Source: Grimontia indica (GTDB lineage: Bacteria > Pseudomonadota > Gammaproteobacteria > Enterobacterales > Vibrionaceae). Taken from it: a stretch of DNA of 64,000 nucleotides. The notes under the pieces were generated by a model, which was given only the letters and a program-made list of their open reading frames with translations, was not told the DNA's origin and made no database searches. Positions within the stretch are counted from its first letter, which is position 1. Each line of letters starts with the position of its first letter. This document shows, piece by piece, positions 8,226-15,470 of this stretch. The DNA lies in contig NZ_ANFM02000027.1 of NCBI RefSeq assembly GCF_000333895.2, positions 124,001 to 188,000 of the forward strand, in the 5' to 3' direction. Both the position numbers and the translations under genes were made by a program.

Positions 8226-8702
8226 ATGTTCAAGTATCTTTTATCAATTCTAATTCTGGGAGTTTCATTCATGGCGTGGTCAGAGGAAACATGGTCTGTT
8301 GGCGAAGCCACAATTCAAGGAAAACCTGTCGTTTATAAGTTTATGAATGAGTTTCCTGATGATAGTACTCGTTCAAAAATGGAGTGGCTGACTGTAGTTT
8401 CATGGAAGTATGATGGCTCTACTAATAACGGGATGCCGCCAAAGCATGTAAATGAACTCATGATCAAACTTGAAGATGGCCTTGAAACAATCAAAGGCCG
8501 CGAAGAGCTCTACTTCGACGTATACTCAGCGACAGGAAATGATCTTAAAGAGTTTGTATTTTATATCGCAGATAGGGAGATTTTCATGAAACAGTTTAAT
8601 GAAGCCTTATCTGGTCATGAAGTTTATCCTATCGAGGTTAATTTCTATCAGGATAAAGAGTGGAGCGATCTTAAAAAGCTTCAGGCTGATTTCGGCATAT
8701 AG
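8226..8702 (+). CDS. Exported DUF695-domain protein (cassette)
   Basis: The protein has 158 residues with a likely signal peptide (hydrophobic residues 5-17, cleavage near the A-W-S-E-E segment). The mature part carries DUF695 features: WSVGEATIQGKPVVYKF, the strand VVSWKYDG, MPPKHVNELMIKLEDGLE, and a C-terminal VNFYQDKEWSDLKKLQ segment. The family has no known function. The start ATG is three bases after attC site 2, with no strong ribosome site, which is common for integron cassettes. Confidence 0.8.
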   Translation: MFKYLLSILILGVSFMAWSEETWSVGEATIQGKPVVYKFMNEFPDDSTRSKMEWLTVVSWKYDGSTNNGMPPKHVNELMIKLEDGLETIKGREELYFDVYSATGNDLKEFVFYIADREIFMKQFNEALSGHEVYPIEVNFYQDKEWSDLKKLQADFGI

Positions 8703-8802
8703 CTAACAAACGCTTAAACCAAGGACGCAAAACAGCAGGCTTGCGCTCCTTTGTCGCTAATTTTAGCCTGCTATTTTGCGCCGGTTAAGCGAGGCGTTAT
8801 AC
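8701..8802 (+). other. attC recombination site 3
   Basis: It spans AGCTAAC (8701-8707, overlapping the stop codon) to GTTATAC (8796-8802). Complementary arms AACAAACGCTTAAACC and GGTTAAGCGAGGCGTT, and CGCAAAACAGCAGGC with GCCTGCTATTTTGCG, form a long imperfect hairpin. Confidence 0.9.
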
Positions 8803-8813
8803 CTCAGGATTAT

Positions 8814-9206
8814 ATGAGTGAGATTGAGCTGAGAATCAATGAAATTGCCCAAGGTTTTCTTACGGGAGAGCAGGGCAATCTATGGTTCAAAAATTTGAAA
8901 AATTAGGAAAAGTCAGAAGCTCTGAGGTCCTTATCTAAGTTTATAACTCAGTCACACCCGACAAATGAAGAAGTAAGCAAGGCAATTGTTATATCTGGGT
9001 TAAACCCAAATTTCACACCATGCGTGTTAATAAGTAAGTTTGATCTCAGTGTTGCTTTGTACAAAATTATTCTGTTGCCAGATATCGAGATTGATAAATC
9101 TTGGTGCTTGCTTATGTCGCTTTTCACCATAAGTGATTCTCGTCGAAGAAGGCTGTCATGTGGGAAAGGGTGTAGGCACTGGTGGCACAACCTAAAATCG
9201 GTATAA
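8814..9206 (+). pseudogene. DUF5958-like cassette gene with an in-frame stop
   Basis: From ATG 8814 one frame runs to TAA 9204-9206 (130 codons) with a single TAG at 8904-8906 (codon 31). The two halves read as one protein: IELRINEIAQGF...GNLWFKNLKN, then FITQSHPT, TPCVLISKFDLSVAL, and a C-terminal SDSRRRRLSCGKGCRHWWHNL. The last segment and the CVLI stretch match what I recall of DUF5958. The remaining frame is intact, so the mutation is recent, or the stop is suppressed, or it is a sequencing error. Confidence 0.8.
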
Positions 9207-9320
9207 CAAAGTCATGAACGGGACGCTTTGTCAATGCGGCAGCCTTTCAAAGTGTTGTGAATACAAAGGATTAAAGCAATTTTGGCGGCTTGGTAAACGC
9301 CCGTTATTGCGACGTTAGGT
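9201..9320 (+). other. attC recombination site 4
   Basis: It spans GTATAAC (9201-9207, over the previous stop) to GTTAGGT (9314-9320), about 120 bases. Arms such as GAACGGGACG near the 5' side and CGCCCGTTATTGCGACG near the 3' side can pair. It is the last attC I can recognise in the array. Confidence 0.8.
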
Positions 9321-9335
9321 GTATAGGAGGTTGAG

Positions 9336-9602
9336 GTGACACACGGAGGAGCAGGGGCAATTTTACCACTATTTATTCTGTTATTATTATCTCTATCAAT
9401 CACCTTGATTTGGATCTTTCGTGGCCAAGGTAGCGCTAGAAAAAGGCGCGTTATAGGTTTTTCCCAAATAGCTATTTTCGGTATGGCAATAATTTTATTA
9501 TTTTCTGATATTACTTATCTTCAAGACATTGGATTTGCAGCTGCTTTTTCTGTTTTAATAACTATGTTGTTTACACCCGTAGTATTAAAAAACAGATTGT
9601 AA
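9336..9602 (+). CDS. Small membrane protein (last cassette)
   Basis: The product has 88 residues with three hydrophobic segments (about 8-27, 40-57, 63-80) separated by a basic loop (RGQGSARKRR). I do not recognise it. The GTG start at 9336 is preceded by AGGAGG five bases upstream. It follows attC site 4. No attC is visible after it, so either the array ends here or the last site decayed. Confidence 0.65.
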   Translation: MTHGGAGAILPLFILLLLSLSITLIWIFRGQGSARKRRVIGFSQIAIFGMAIILLFSDITYLQDIGFAAAFSVLITMLFTPVVLKNRL

Positions 9603-9662
9603 TATTCACCTAATGATAGCTAAAAGTGACTGTCCTTCTTTCGCTCTTTCGGTCCTTGTTTC

Positions 9663-10670
9663 CTACCGAGTCAGAGCAGTCAAAATCGCATCTAAAATTT
9701 CCTGATGATTTTCCGCTCGGGAAACCTGCCCCAGTTCCTGACAAAGTGCTTCTTCTCCTTCTAAGGCAAGGATGCTGAAACCACTCTCAGTACACTCAGA
9801 AATGCACTAAACTGGTTCGCGCCTGGAATGTCTTCAAGCGTTACTGAAGGAAGCTCAATCATTGATTGGGTAGGCACCAATGCAGGGTGTTGATTGGCAG
9901 ACAGCTTAATCAACGTAATCGGATTGTCTATCACGGTCAGCGTATCGTCAGCAAAGGTGCAGTTAGCTCTGGGCTGATAACAACAACTGATCTCAGTTTG
10001 TTTTCAGTCTGAAGTGGGCGGAATTTTTCATCCGGTATAGTAGCAACGTCTATGTTGTTATTGCGTAACCAACGGCAGTCTATATTTTTGGTGCTGTCGC
10101 ATGATGCCAGGTATTTCTCTGAGCTTATTTGGGCGCTGGATAGCATCAGCATCGATGTACCGCCCAGAAAAAAGCCGACACCGAAAACCTCACCCATATC
10201 CGCCCCGCCGAATAGTGCCTCAACCGATTTTAGTGTGTTCAGCCCAAGCTTCAAATCACTGGCTCTGAGTGTAATTTCATCGACTGCTTTGTCTGCCGTG
10301 ATTTCGTTGGGTTCAGGAGGTTTTGGCACAACAACGATATAACCTTGTTGTGCCAAGCTTGATGCTATCCACCCACTGTGTGAAAAGGCTGACCGTGTTC
10401 GGCCTTGAGACAAGAGAACGATAGAAAATTTCTCACCAGCTAAAGGGGCATCTAACTGCGTTTCGACCACCTCAAAAATGTTGCTATTACCAAACGTAAA
10501 ATTGGTTTTTCTTTGGTCGTGGGATACCAGTAATACACATCGACAGGCTTGTTTCTGTCACTGCTGAATACCGACTTTACCGTCAGCGAAGAATGGTATT
10601 TCTGTTCAGCGGCACTCACACTGAAGCACAACAGAGTTAACGCAAACGACATGACTAATTTGGTTTTCAT
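9663..10670 (-). pseudogene. Frameshifted dienelactone-hydrolase-like exported hydrolase
   Basis: Read from ATG 10670: a signal peptide (MKTKLVMSFALTLLCFSVSAAEQ), then DVYYWYPTTKEKPILR, a one-base deletion in a T run near 10499, RFGNSNIFEVVETQLDAPLAG, SIVLLSQGR and GVGFFLGG. A second frameshift (near 9957) lies after SPELTAP, continuing with TLTVIDNPITLIKLSANQHPALVP. A third near 9800 gives ECTESGFSIL and the C terminus, TAG at 9663-9665. The nucleophile motif G-x-S-x-G-G reads GFFLGG, so the catalytic Ser is also lost. Family: alpha/beta hydrolases of the predicted dienelactone hydrolase/PET-hydrolase-like kind. Confidence 0.85.
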
Positions 10671-10745
10671 TTTCCCTTGGCCTTCTAAGACGAATTCATA
10701 ATCACGTATACCCAATCTAGCTAACGATGCTAGAACTCAGTTGGA

Positions 10746-11570
10746 CTAGGTATTATATTTTGCAGGACGTTTGGAAAAATAACGTGCAGGGGACTCGCCG
10801 TAGACTTTGCGAAACATGGCAATAAAGTTGCTCGGTGTCGCGTAACCCAAAGCGAATGAAACGTCTCCGACGGATTTCCCACGAGCCAGCATTTCCATTG
10901 CGTGGATCAACTGTATCTGTTGCCGCCACATGTTAAAACTCATATTTAGCTCGGTTCGTACCAATCTTCTCAGTGTTCTCGAAGACGTAGCACCGATACT
11001 GGCCCAGTGCTCGACAGACTTTGTACTACCAAGATTATCCAGCATTGAATGGGCTATCCTTTGTAACCTTGGGTCTCTCGGTAGCGGAAAGTAAAGATTT
11101 TCATGGGGAGCGCGGCGAATTTCATTAAGAATAACGCAGAGAATGTGTGATTGGTCTGGCGAGACCTCCGTGGTTTTACTCCAACCTAGTATCCGGTTCG
11201 CAAGTACTTTAATCACATCATTCATACCGATAACGCATGGGGATTTTGGGAGTTGATGACAGGCAGAAGGTAAAAGTAACAGTGACCAACCTTTCACAGA
11301 ACCATGAAAGTAGACACTGTGCATTGCTTCCGGTGGTATCCATCCTGCACGGTGAGGAGGCAATAACCAAGTCCCCTCTTCGGTGTTAACTTGTATCAGT
11401 CCTTCATCGATACAAATTAGCTGCCCCCGATAATGCTTATGGCTTGTATAGGGTCGCTGAGAGCGAGAGAGCTTGTCTTCACGTTCATGTAACCATTGTC
11501 GGGCAATGAGTTCGGCACCCTCCCTCCAATCGCTATAGTCACAATTATCACTCTGTAAACGCCGTTTCAT
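10746..11570 (-). CDS. AraC family regulator with cupin sensor domain
   Basis: The 274-residue protein has an N-terminal cupin half with HKHYRGQLICIDEG and LLPPHRAGWIPPEAMH (NimR-like 'stove' motif), and a C-terminal AraC-type double helix-turn-helix (about 180-268, ending FRKVYGESPARYFSKR). It probably controls the divergent TSUP exporter gene, whose start lies 105 bases away. The same architecture is seen in the regulator at 31204-31983. Confidence 0.88.
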   Translation of the reverse strand: MKRRLQSDNCDYSDWREGAELIARQWLHEREDKLSRSQRPYTSHKHYRGQLICIDEGLIQVNTEEGTWLLPPHRAGWIPPEAMHSVYFHGSVKGWSLLLLPSACHQLPKSPCVIGMNDVIKVLANRILGWSKTTEVSPDQSHILCVILNEIRRAPHENLYFPLPRDPRLQRIAHSMLDNLGSTKSVEHWASIGATSSRTLRRLVRTELNMSFNMWRQQIQLIHAMEMLARGKSVGDVSFALGYATPSNFIAMFRKVYGESPARYFSKRPAKYNT

Positions 11571-11675
11571 AGATGGCCATTTTTCATTATTTAATGTCCG
11601 AATAACATTATCACAACATGTTAACGTTCACTTAGTATTTCAGAAAGCCAACCGAATGTCTGAAATGGAGTTCTT

Positions 11676-12482
11676 ATGAACGAGTACCTGTTTATTTCCT
11701 ACTACATAGCAGCAGGCCTCGGCATTGGGTTACTTGCCGGGCTTGTCGGTGTTGGTGGTGGAGGCATGGCCGTACCCATTTTTACCTTTCTATTCACAAA
11801 ACAAGGAATTGGGCATGATGATGTGGTCCACCTAGCACTGGGCACATCAATGGCTGCGATGATTTTCACCACCTTTGGCAGCATGAAAGCCCATTTGAGA
11901 AAAGGAAACGTGGATACAAAAATGGCAACTAGAATGTCGGTCGCTGTACTTGTCGGAACATTTTTGGCCACTTTCATCGCATCGTATCTAAATGGGGTTT
12001 ATCTGGCGGGATTCTTCAGCTTATTCATGCTTTATGTGGCTTTCAAAATGTTCAGGCAGAAGGAGTATCACTATAACGAGAATCCGCAAGGCCCGTTGGG
12101 GAATATTTTTACTGGCTTCTCAATTGGATCGGTTTCTGCGCTTGTTTCAATAAGCGGTGCTGGATTGACCATCCCTTACCTTGTCCAACAAAACGTTGAG
12201 ATAAAGCGGGCAATTGGTACTTCTGCCGCTATCGGTTTTCCTATTGCACTGTCTGGCACCTTTGGCTATCTCATAAACGGCTTGCACAATACAGATATGA
12301 GCAACATGGTTTTGGGATACATTTATCTGCCAGCGTTGATTGCTTTTTCAATCAGTAGCTATCTAACCACGCATGTGGGTGTCCGTTTGGCCTACTATTT
12401 CCCAAGTGAAACACTCAAGAAATTCATCGGTATCCTTTGCGTCATGCTCAGTGCAAAAATGTTCTTTCAGGTGATTGGATAG
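11676..12482 (+). CDS. TSUP family (TauE/SafE) anion transporter
   Basis: The 268-residue inner-membrane protein has about eight hydrophobic helices in two halves, each opening with the family motif: GLLAGLVGVGGGGMAVP (residues 17-33) and GSVSALVSISGAGLTIPYL in the second half. TSUP proteins move sulfite, sulfonates, thiosulfate or similar anions. It is divergent from the AraC regulator, which suggests substrate-induced control. GGAGTTCTT precedes the ATG. Confidence 0.9.
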   Translation: MNEYLFISYYIAAGLGIGLLAGLVGVGGGGMAVPIFTFLFTKQGIGHDDVVHLALGTSMAAMIFTTFGSMKAHLRKGNVDTKMATRMSVAVLVGTFLATFIASYLNGVYLAGFFSLFMLYVAFKMFRQKEYHYNENPQGPLGNIFTGFSIGSVSALVSISGAGLTIPYLVQQNVEIKRAIGTSAAIGFPIALSGTFGYLINGLHNTDMSNMVLGYIYLPALIAFSISSYLTTHVGVRLAYYFPSETLKKFIGILCVMLSAKMFFQVIG

Positions 12483-12511
12483 CCTTGCACCCAGTCCAGC
12501 AAGGAGTACTC

Positions 12512-12682
12512 ATGGAAACTTACAATCATACATATCGGTGCCACAACTTTTCACATAAAGACTTAAGTGCTCTCACGTTCACTGCTTGTACATTTATTCG
12601 CTACGACTTTCGACGCGCTGACTTGCGCGATACGACATTCGTCAACTGCAAGTTCATTGAACAGGGTGATATCGAAGGCTGC
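12512..12682 (+). pseudogene. qnr: Truncated qnr (pentapeptide-repeat protein) remnant
   Basis: From ATG 12512 (AAGGAG upstream) the first 57 codons give METYNHTYRCHNFSHKDLSA, ALTFTACTFIRYDF, ADLRDTTFVNCKFIEQGDIEGC: pentapeptide repeats of the A(D/N)LxF type and the Vibrio-type Qnr N terminus ending at the QGD-x-EGC point. Homology then stops abruptly at about 12682; the frame runs on through unrelated repeat DNA and a group II intron remnant to 12808. Intact Qnr has about 216-218 residues and shields gyrase/topoisomerase IV from quinolones. This copy should be non-functional. Confidence 0.85.
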
Positions 12683-12717
12683 AAACGGCTGTTGGCAGGA
12701 CAGGCACTTTTAACGCA

Positions 12718-12748
12718 CCCCTTTCGAAGGGGAAGGTTAGGATGGGGT
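12718..12748. repeat. Dispersed palindromic intergenic repeat, copy 2
   Basis: CCCCTTTCGAAGGGGAAGG followed by TTAGGATGGGG matches the copy at 5729-5760. It lies between the break point of qnr and the group II intron 3' end. Confidence 0.7.
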
Positions 12749-12768
12749 TTGGTCCTGAGAAGGTATTG

Positions 12769-12925
12769 TCGGGTGGACGACACTTGTTGCCAAGTGCCGT
12801 CTCCCTAAGAACCGTACGTGCAACTTTCACTGCATACGGCTCAAGCCTCCACAAAGGCATCGTTTGATACCCAGCAACTTATAACGCAGCCAGAGCAGGA
12901 TCGTTCCAAGTAAGTCTTGGAACAG
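12769..12925 (-). mobile_element. 3' remnant of a group II intron
   Basis: On the minus strand this holds a domain-V hairpin (12809-12842) followed by a domain-VI-like hairpin (GACGGCACTTG/CAAGTGTCGTC) and a CACCCGAC end near 12768, as in bacterial group II introns whose 3' end is AC. No reverse-transcriptase ORF is left upstream, so only the last part survives. The 5' limit given here is approximate. Confidence 0.65.
12809..12842 (-). ncRNA. Group II intron domain V
   Basis: On the minus strand it opens GAGCCGTATGCAG, has a GAAA-type loop, and closes with TTGCACGTACGGTTC. It is exactly 34 nucleotides, the canonical length, with outer stem GAGCCG/CGGTTC and a two-base bulge region (ACG) before the closing helix. 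It matches the domain V consensus of bacterial introns such as Ll.LtrB. Confidence 0.8.
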
Positions 12926-13079
12926 TCTTGGAAGGACAGACACTTTTAGAAAATGCTTGAATTATCAGTTTCATGCATACTTGCACGTTGCCTCATACCT
13001 GTTCATTTATCCAGCAGGGATGGGCCAGCTAAGTTAGTGTAAGTGAATTCAGTGAAGACGATAAGTACTCGAATTCACT

Positions 13080-14042
13080 ATGACAACCGCTCGCGCCTCA
13101 CTCATTAATGTTGATGCCACACCTTACTATCACTGTGTGTCTCGCTGCGTTCGTCGTTCATTTCTTTGCGGCTTTGATAACGCACAGGGAAAGTGCTTTG
13201 AGCACCGTCGAGGATGGATAGAGAAACGCCTACTCTCATTATCAAAGGCCTTCTGTATCGATGCGTGCGCCTACGCCATTATGAGCAACCATTACCATGT
13301 CGTTCTCCATATCAACATAGAGAGTGCCAAGGTGTTATCACCATTAGAGGTGGCTGAGCGGTGGTTGTCGTTTCATCAAGGCCCTGTGCGGATACAACGC
13401 TTTATGCGTGGCGAAGAAATGTCTGAAGCAGAAAATGAACGATGTCTGGAACTCATTGAAACGTGGCGAGAACGCTTGACCTCCATCAGTTGGTTTATGC
13501 GGCTTTTGAATCAATATATTGCGGCAGAAGCAAACCGTGAAGACCAGTGCACCGGGCACTTCTGGGAAGGGCGTTTTAAGAGCCAGGCATTGTTGGATGA
13601 AAAGGCGCTAGCTGCCGCGATGGCCTATGTTGACCTCAACCCGATACGAGCAGATATCGCCGATTCGCCTGAATCCTCTGAGTACACGTCGGTCAAAGCA
13701 CGAATCGAAGCACTGAGAAATAACCAGGTTAATGCTGAAGGCTTACATGTATTCGCGGGATATCCGCGTAAAGACCAACCAGAAGGCATTCCTTTTCGGT
13801 TATTGGACTATCTGGAGTTGGTTGACTGGACGGGTAGGCAAGTTCGTGATGATAAGCGTGGCCAGATAGATACTAAGTTACCGCCGTTACTGGAACGCCT
13901 AGGGATTGAAACATCTCTTTGGCTGAGAACAACCTCAAACATCGAAGCTGGCAATATGGTGGGGACGGACAACGCCATAAAAGCAGCATTACCGCTTCTT
14001 CAGCGCCAAAGAGTGTCAGGAGTGCGCTTACCTGACAGCTAA
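13080..14042 (+). CDS. REP-associated tyrosine transposase (RAYT, Y1/IS200-like)
   Basis: The 320-residue protein has the Y1 transposase domain at the N terminus: YYHCVSRCVRRSFLCG, and the metal-binding HUH motif in SNHYHVVLHI (about residues 70-79), then GHFWEGRFKSQALLDE and the AYVDLNPIRA segment. The Tyr nucleophile is probably in the LLNQYIAAEAN helix. These proteins nick and join single strands at REP-type hairpins rather than moving as complete ISs. The gene appears intact; hairpins at its end support REP association. It is longer at the C terminus than E. coli RAYT, as usual in Vibrio. Confidence 0.88.
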   Translation: MTTARASLINVDATPYYHCVSRCVRRSFLCGFDNAQGKCFEHRRGWIEKRLLSLSKAFCIDACAYAIMSNHYHVVLHINIESAKVLSPLEVAERWLSFHQGPVRIQRFMRGEEMSEAENERCLELIETWRERLTSISWFMRLLNQYIAAEANREDQCTGHFWEGRFKSQALLDEKALAAAMAYVDLNPIRADIADSPESSEYTSVKARIEALRNNQVNAEGLHVFAGYPRKDQPEGIPFRLLDYLELVDWTGRQVRDDKRGQIDTKLPPLLERLGIETSLWLRTTSNIEAGNMVGTDNAIKAALPLLQRQRVSGVRLPDS

Positions 14043-14089
14043 TCGTCCTCTCTCAATTCTGTCCTCAAACAATCAGGCCTGTGCCTGAT
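14014..14089. repeat. Two REP-like hairpins at the end of the RAYT gene
   Basis: TGTCAGG and CCTGACA (14014-14037) overlap the RAYT stop region, and ATCAGGC-CTGT-GCCTGAT (14072-14089) follows. They share the CAGG/CCTG core. They may be RAYT target hairpins or simply a terminator without a T run. Confidence 0.5.
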
Positions 14090-14382
14090 GTTTCTGCTGC
14101 CCAAGACCGAGATAAATCTAGCCAAACTCCGTTAAGGCTCCAAAGCTAAGGCTTAATTTCGTAAATAGCTGCCTAAATTTGTGGTTTACCGAATGGGAGA
14201 AACATATTTGCCCATATTTCTATTGTTATGCCTGTCCTCATATAGTCTCTCATCATTAGCTTTGGGCTGCGATTGATCGTTTTAGTATGAACTTTCCCCG
14301 GATAGAAAAGACCCCTTTGAACGCTCTGTGTAGCAAAATAAAGGGTGTATCAGATCGTAGATACCTAGAAATTTCCTAGTGG
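14090..14382. other. Intergenic region without a gene
   Basis: AT-rich spacer between the RAYT gene and the COG0523 operon. I see no ORF, tRNA or clear hairpin here apart from the Zur-like site that begins at 14383. Confidence 0.5.
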
Positions 14383-14402
14383 TGTAATGTTATAACGTTT
14401 CA
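14383..14402. promoter_or_regulatory. Zur-box candidate upstream of the COG0523 gene
   Basis: TGTAATGTTATAACGTTTCA has a central GTTATAAC and is self-complementary at eight of ten base pairs. It resembles the zinc-uptake-regulator box of gammaproteobacteria (AAATGTTATA-N-TATAACATTT, shorter variant). It lies about 100 bases before the start of the COG0523 gene. Zinc control is inferred. Confidence 0.55.
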
Positions 14403-14498
14403 TTTACTTCAAATTACTATGAGGAAAGTAGCGAGTTAAAAATCGCTGAGATATCTCATCCTCGTCATTGGTTGTTTAAATTTCTAGGGCGAAAAACG

Positions 14499-15470
14499 AT
14501 GAACCGAACAGAACAAGTTCCTGTCACCGTGTTAACTGGATTTCTTGGTGCGGGGAAAACAACGCTATTGAATCGAATCCTTACCGAAAAGCATGGATAT
14601 CGCTATGCCGTCATCGTTAACGAATTCGGTGAAGAAGGCATTGATAACGATTTGGTTGTTGATGCTGATGAAGAAGTCTTTGAGATGAATAACGGCTGTA
14701 TATGTTGTACGGTCCGTGGCGACCTCATCCGTATCCTAAGTGGGTTGATAAAGCGCGCTGGTCAGTTTGATGCGATCATTGTTGAGACGACAGGTCTAGC
14801 AGACCCCGCTCCCGTGATTCAAACATTCTTTGTTGACCAAGACGTCGCTGAACGAACGAGGTTAGATGCCATTGTAACGGTGGCAGATGCTGTTCACCTT
14901 AATTCGCAATTAGCTGAACATCATGAAGCTGACGAGCAAATTGCCTTCGCTGACGTTATCTTGCTTAACAAGACTGATCTTGCTGAAGCAGGTGACGTTG
15001 AGAAAGTTGAAGCGCGTATTCGCAAAAGCAATCCCTCTGCAAGAATCATTCGAACAGCCCGATGCGACGCCCCTCTAAACGAAATTATTGGATTGGAAGC
15101 TTTCAGCCTCGAACGAGTGATGGAGTTCGAACCGGATTTTTTAGAGTCGGGGCATGCTCATGAGCACGATAATGATGTGACTAGCCTTTCTTTCACAACT
15201 GATACTCCCCTTGATCTTGAAAAATTCGAAAGATGGTTTGGTCGGCTTTTACAATTGCATGGACAGGACATCTTGCGTTCAAAAGGCATTCTCGACTTTG
15301 CAGGGCAAGAACAACGGTATGTATTCCAAGGAGTACACATGCTGATGGATGGTTCCATGATGGGGGCTTGGCCTGAAGGCAAGCCCCGCAGTTCCAGAAT
15401 GGTGTTTATTGGGCGAAACCTAAACAGCATGGAACTGAAGGAAGGATTTGAAGCATGCAAGATAAAATAG
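14499..15470 (+). CDS. COG0523 (CobW/ZagA-type) metallo-GTPase
   Basis: The protein has 323 residues from ATG 14499; an in-frame upstream ATG at 14472 would add nine residues. The P-loop GFLGAGKTT is at residues 14-22, the metal-binding CICC motif at 67-70, and the NKTD guanine motif follows. A short His/Asp stretch (HAHEHDND) links to the C-terminal CobW_C domain. Members deliver zinc or other metals to client enzymes under metal limitation. It overlaps the next gene by 16 bases and has a Zur-like box upstream. Confidence 0.9.
   Translation: MNRTEQVPVTVLTGFLGAGKTTLLNRILTEKHGYRYAVIVNEFGEEGIDNDLVVDADEEVFEMNNGCICCTVRGDLIRILSGLIKRAGQFDAIIVETTGLADPAPVIQTFFVDQDVAERTRLDAIVTVADAVHLNSQLAEHHEADEQIAFADVILLNKTDLAEAGDVEKVEARIRKSNPSARIIRTARCDAPLNEIIGLEAFSLERVMEFEPDFLESGHAHEHDNDVTSLSFTTDTPLDLEKFERWFGRLLQLHGQDILRSKGILDFAGQEQRYVFQGVHMLMDGSMMGAWPEGKPRSSRMVFIGRNLNSMELKEGFEACKIK

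Noticed and set aside
12683..12808. Continuation of the qnr frame for 42 codons
   Set aside because: The bases belong to the dispersed repeat and the group II intron end, so the tail is not protein-derived.
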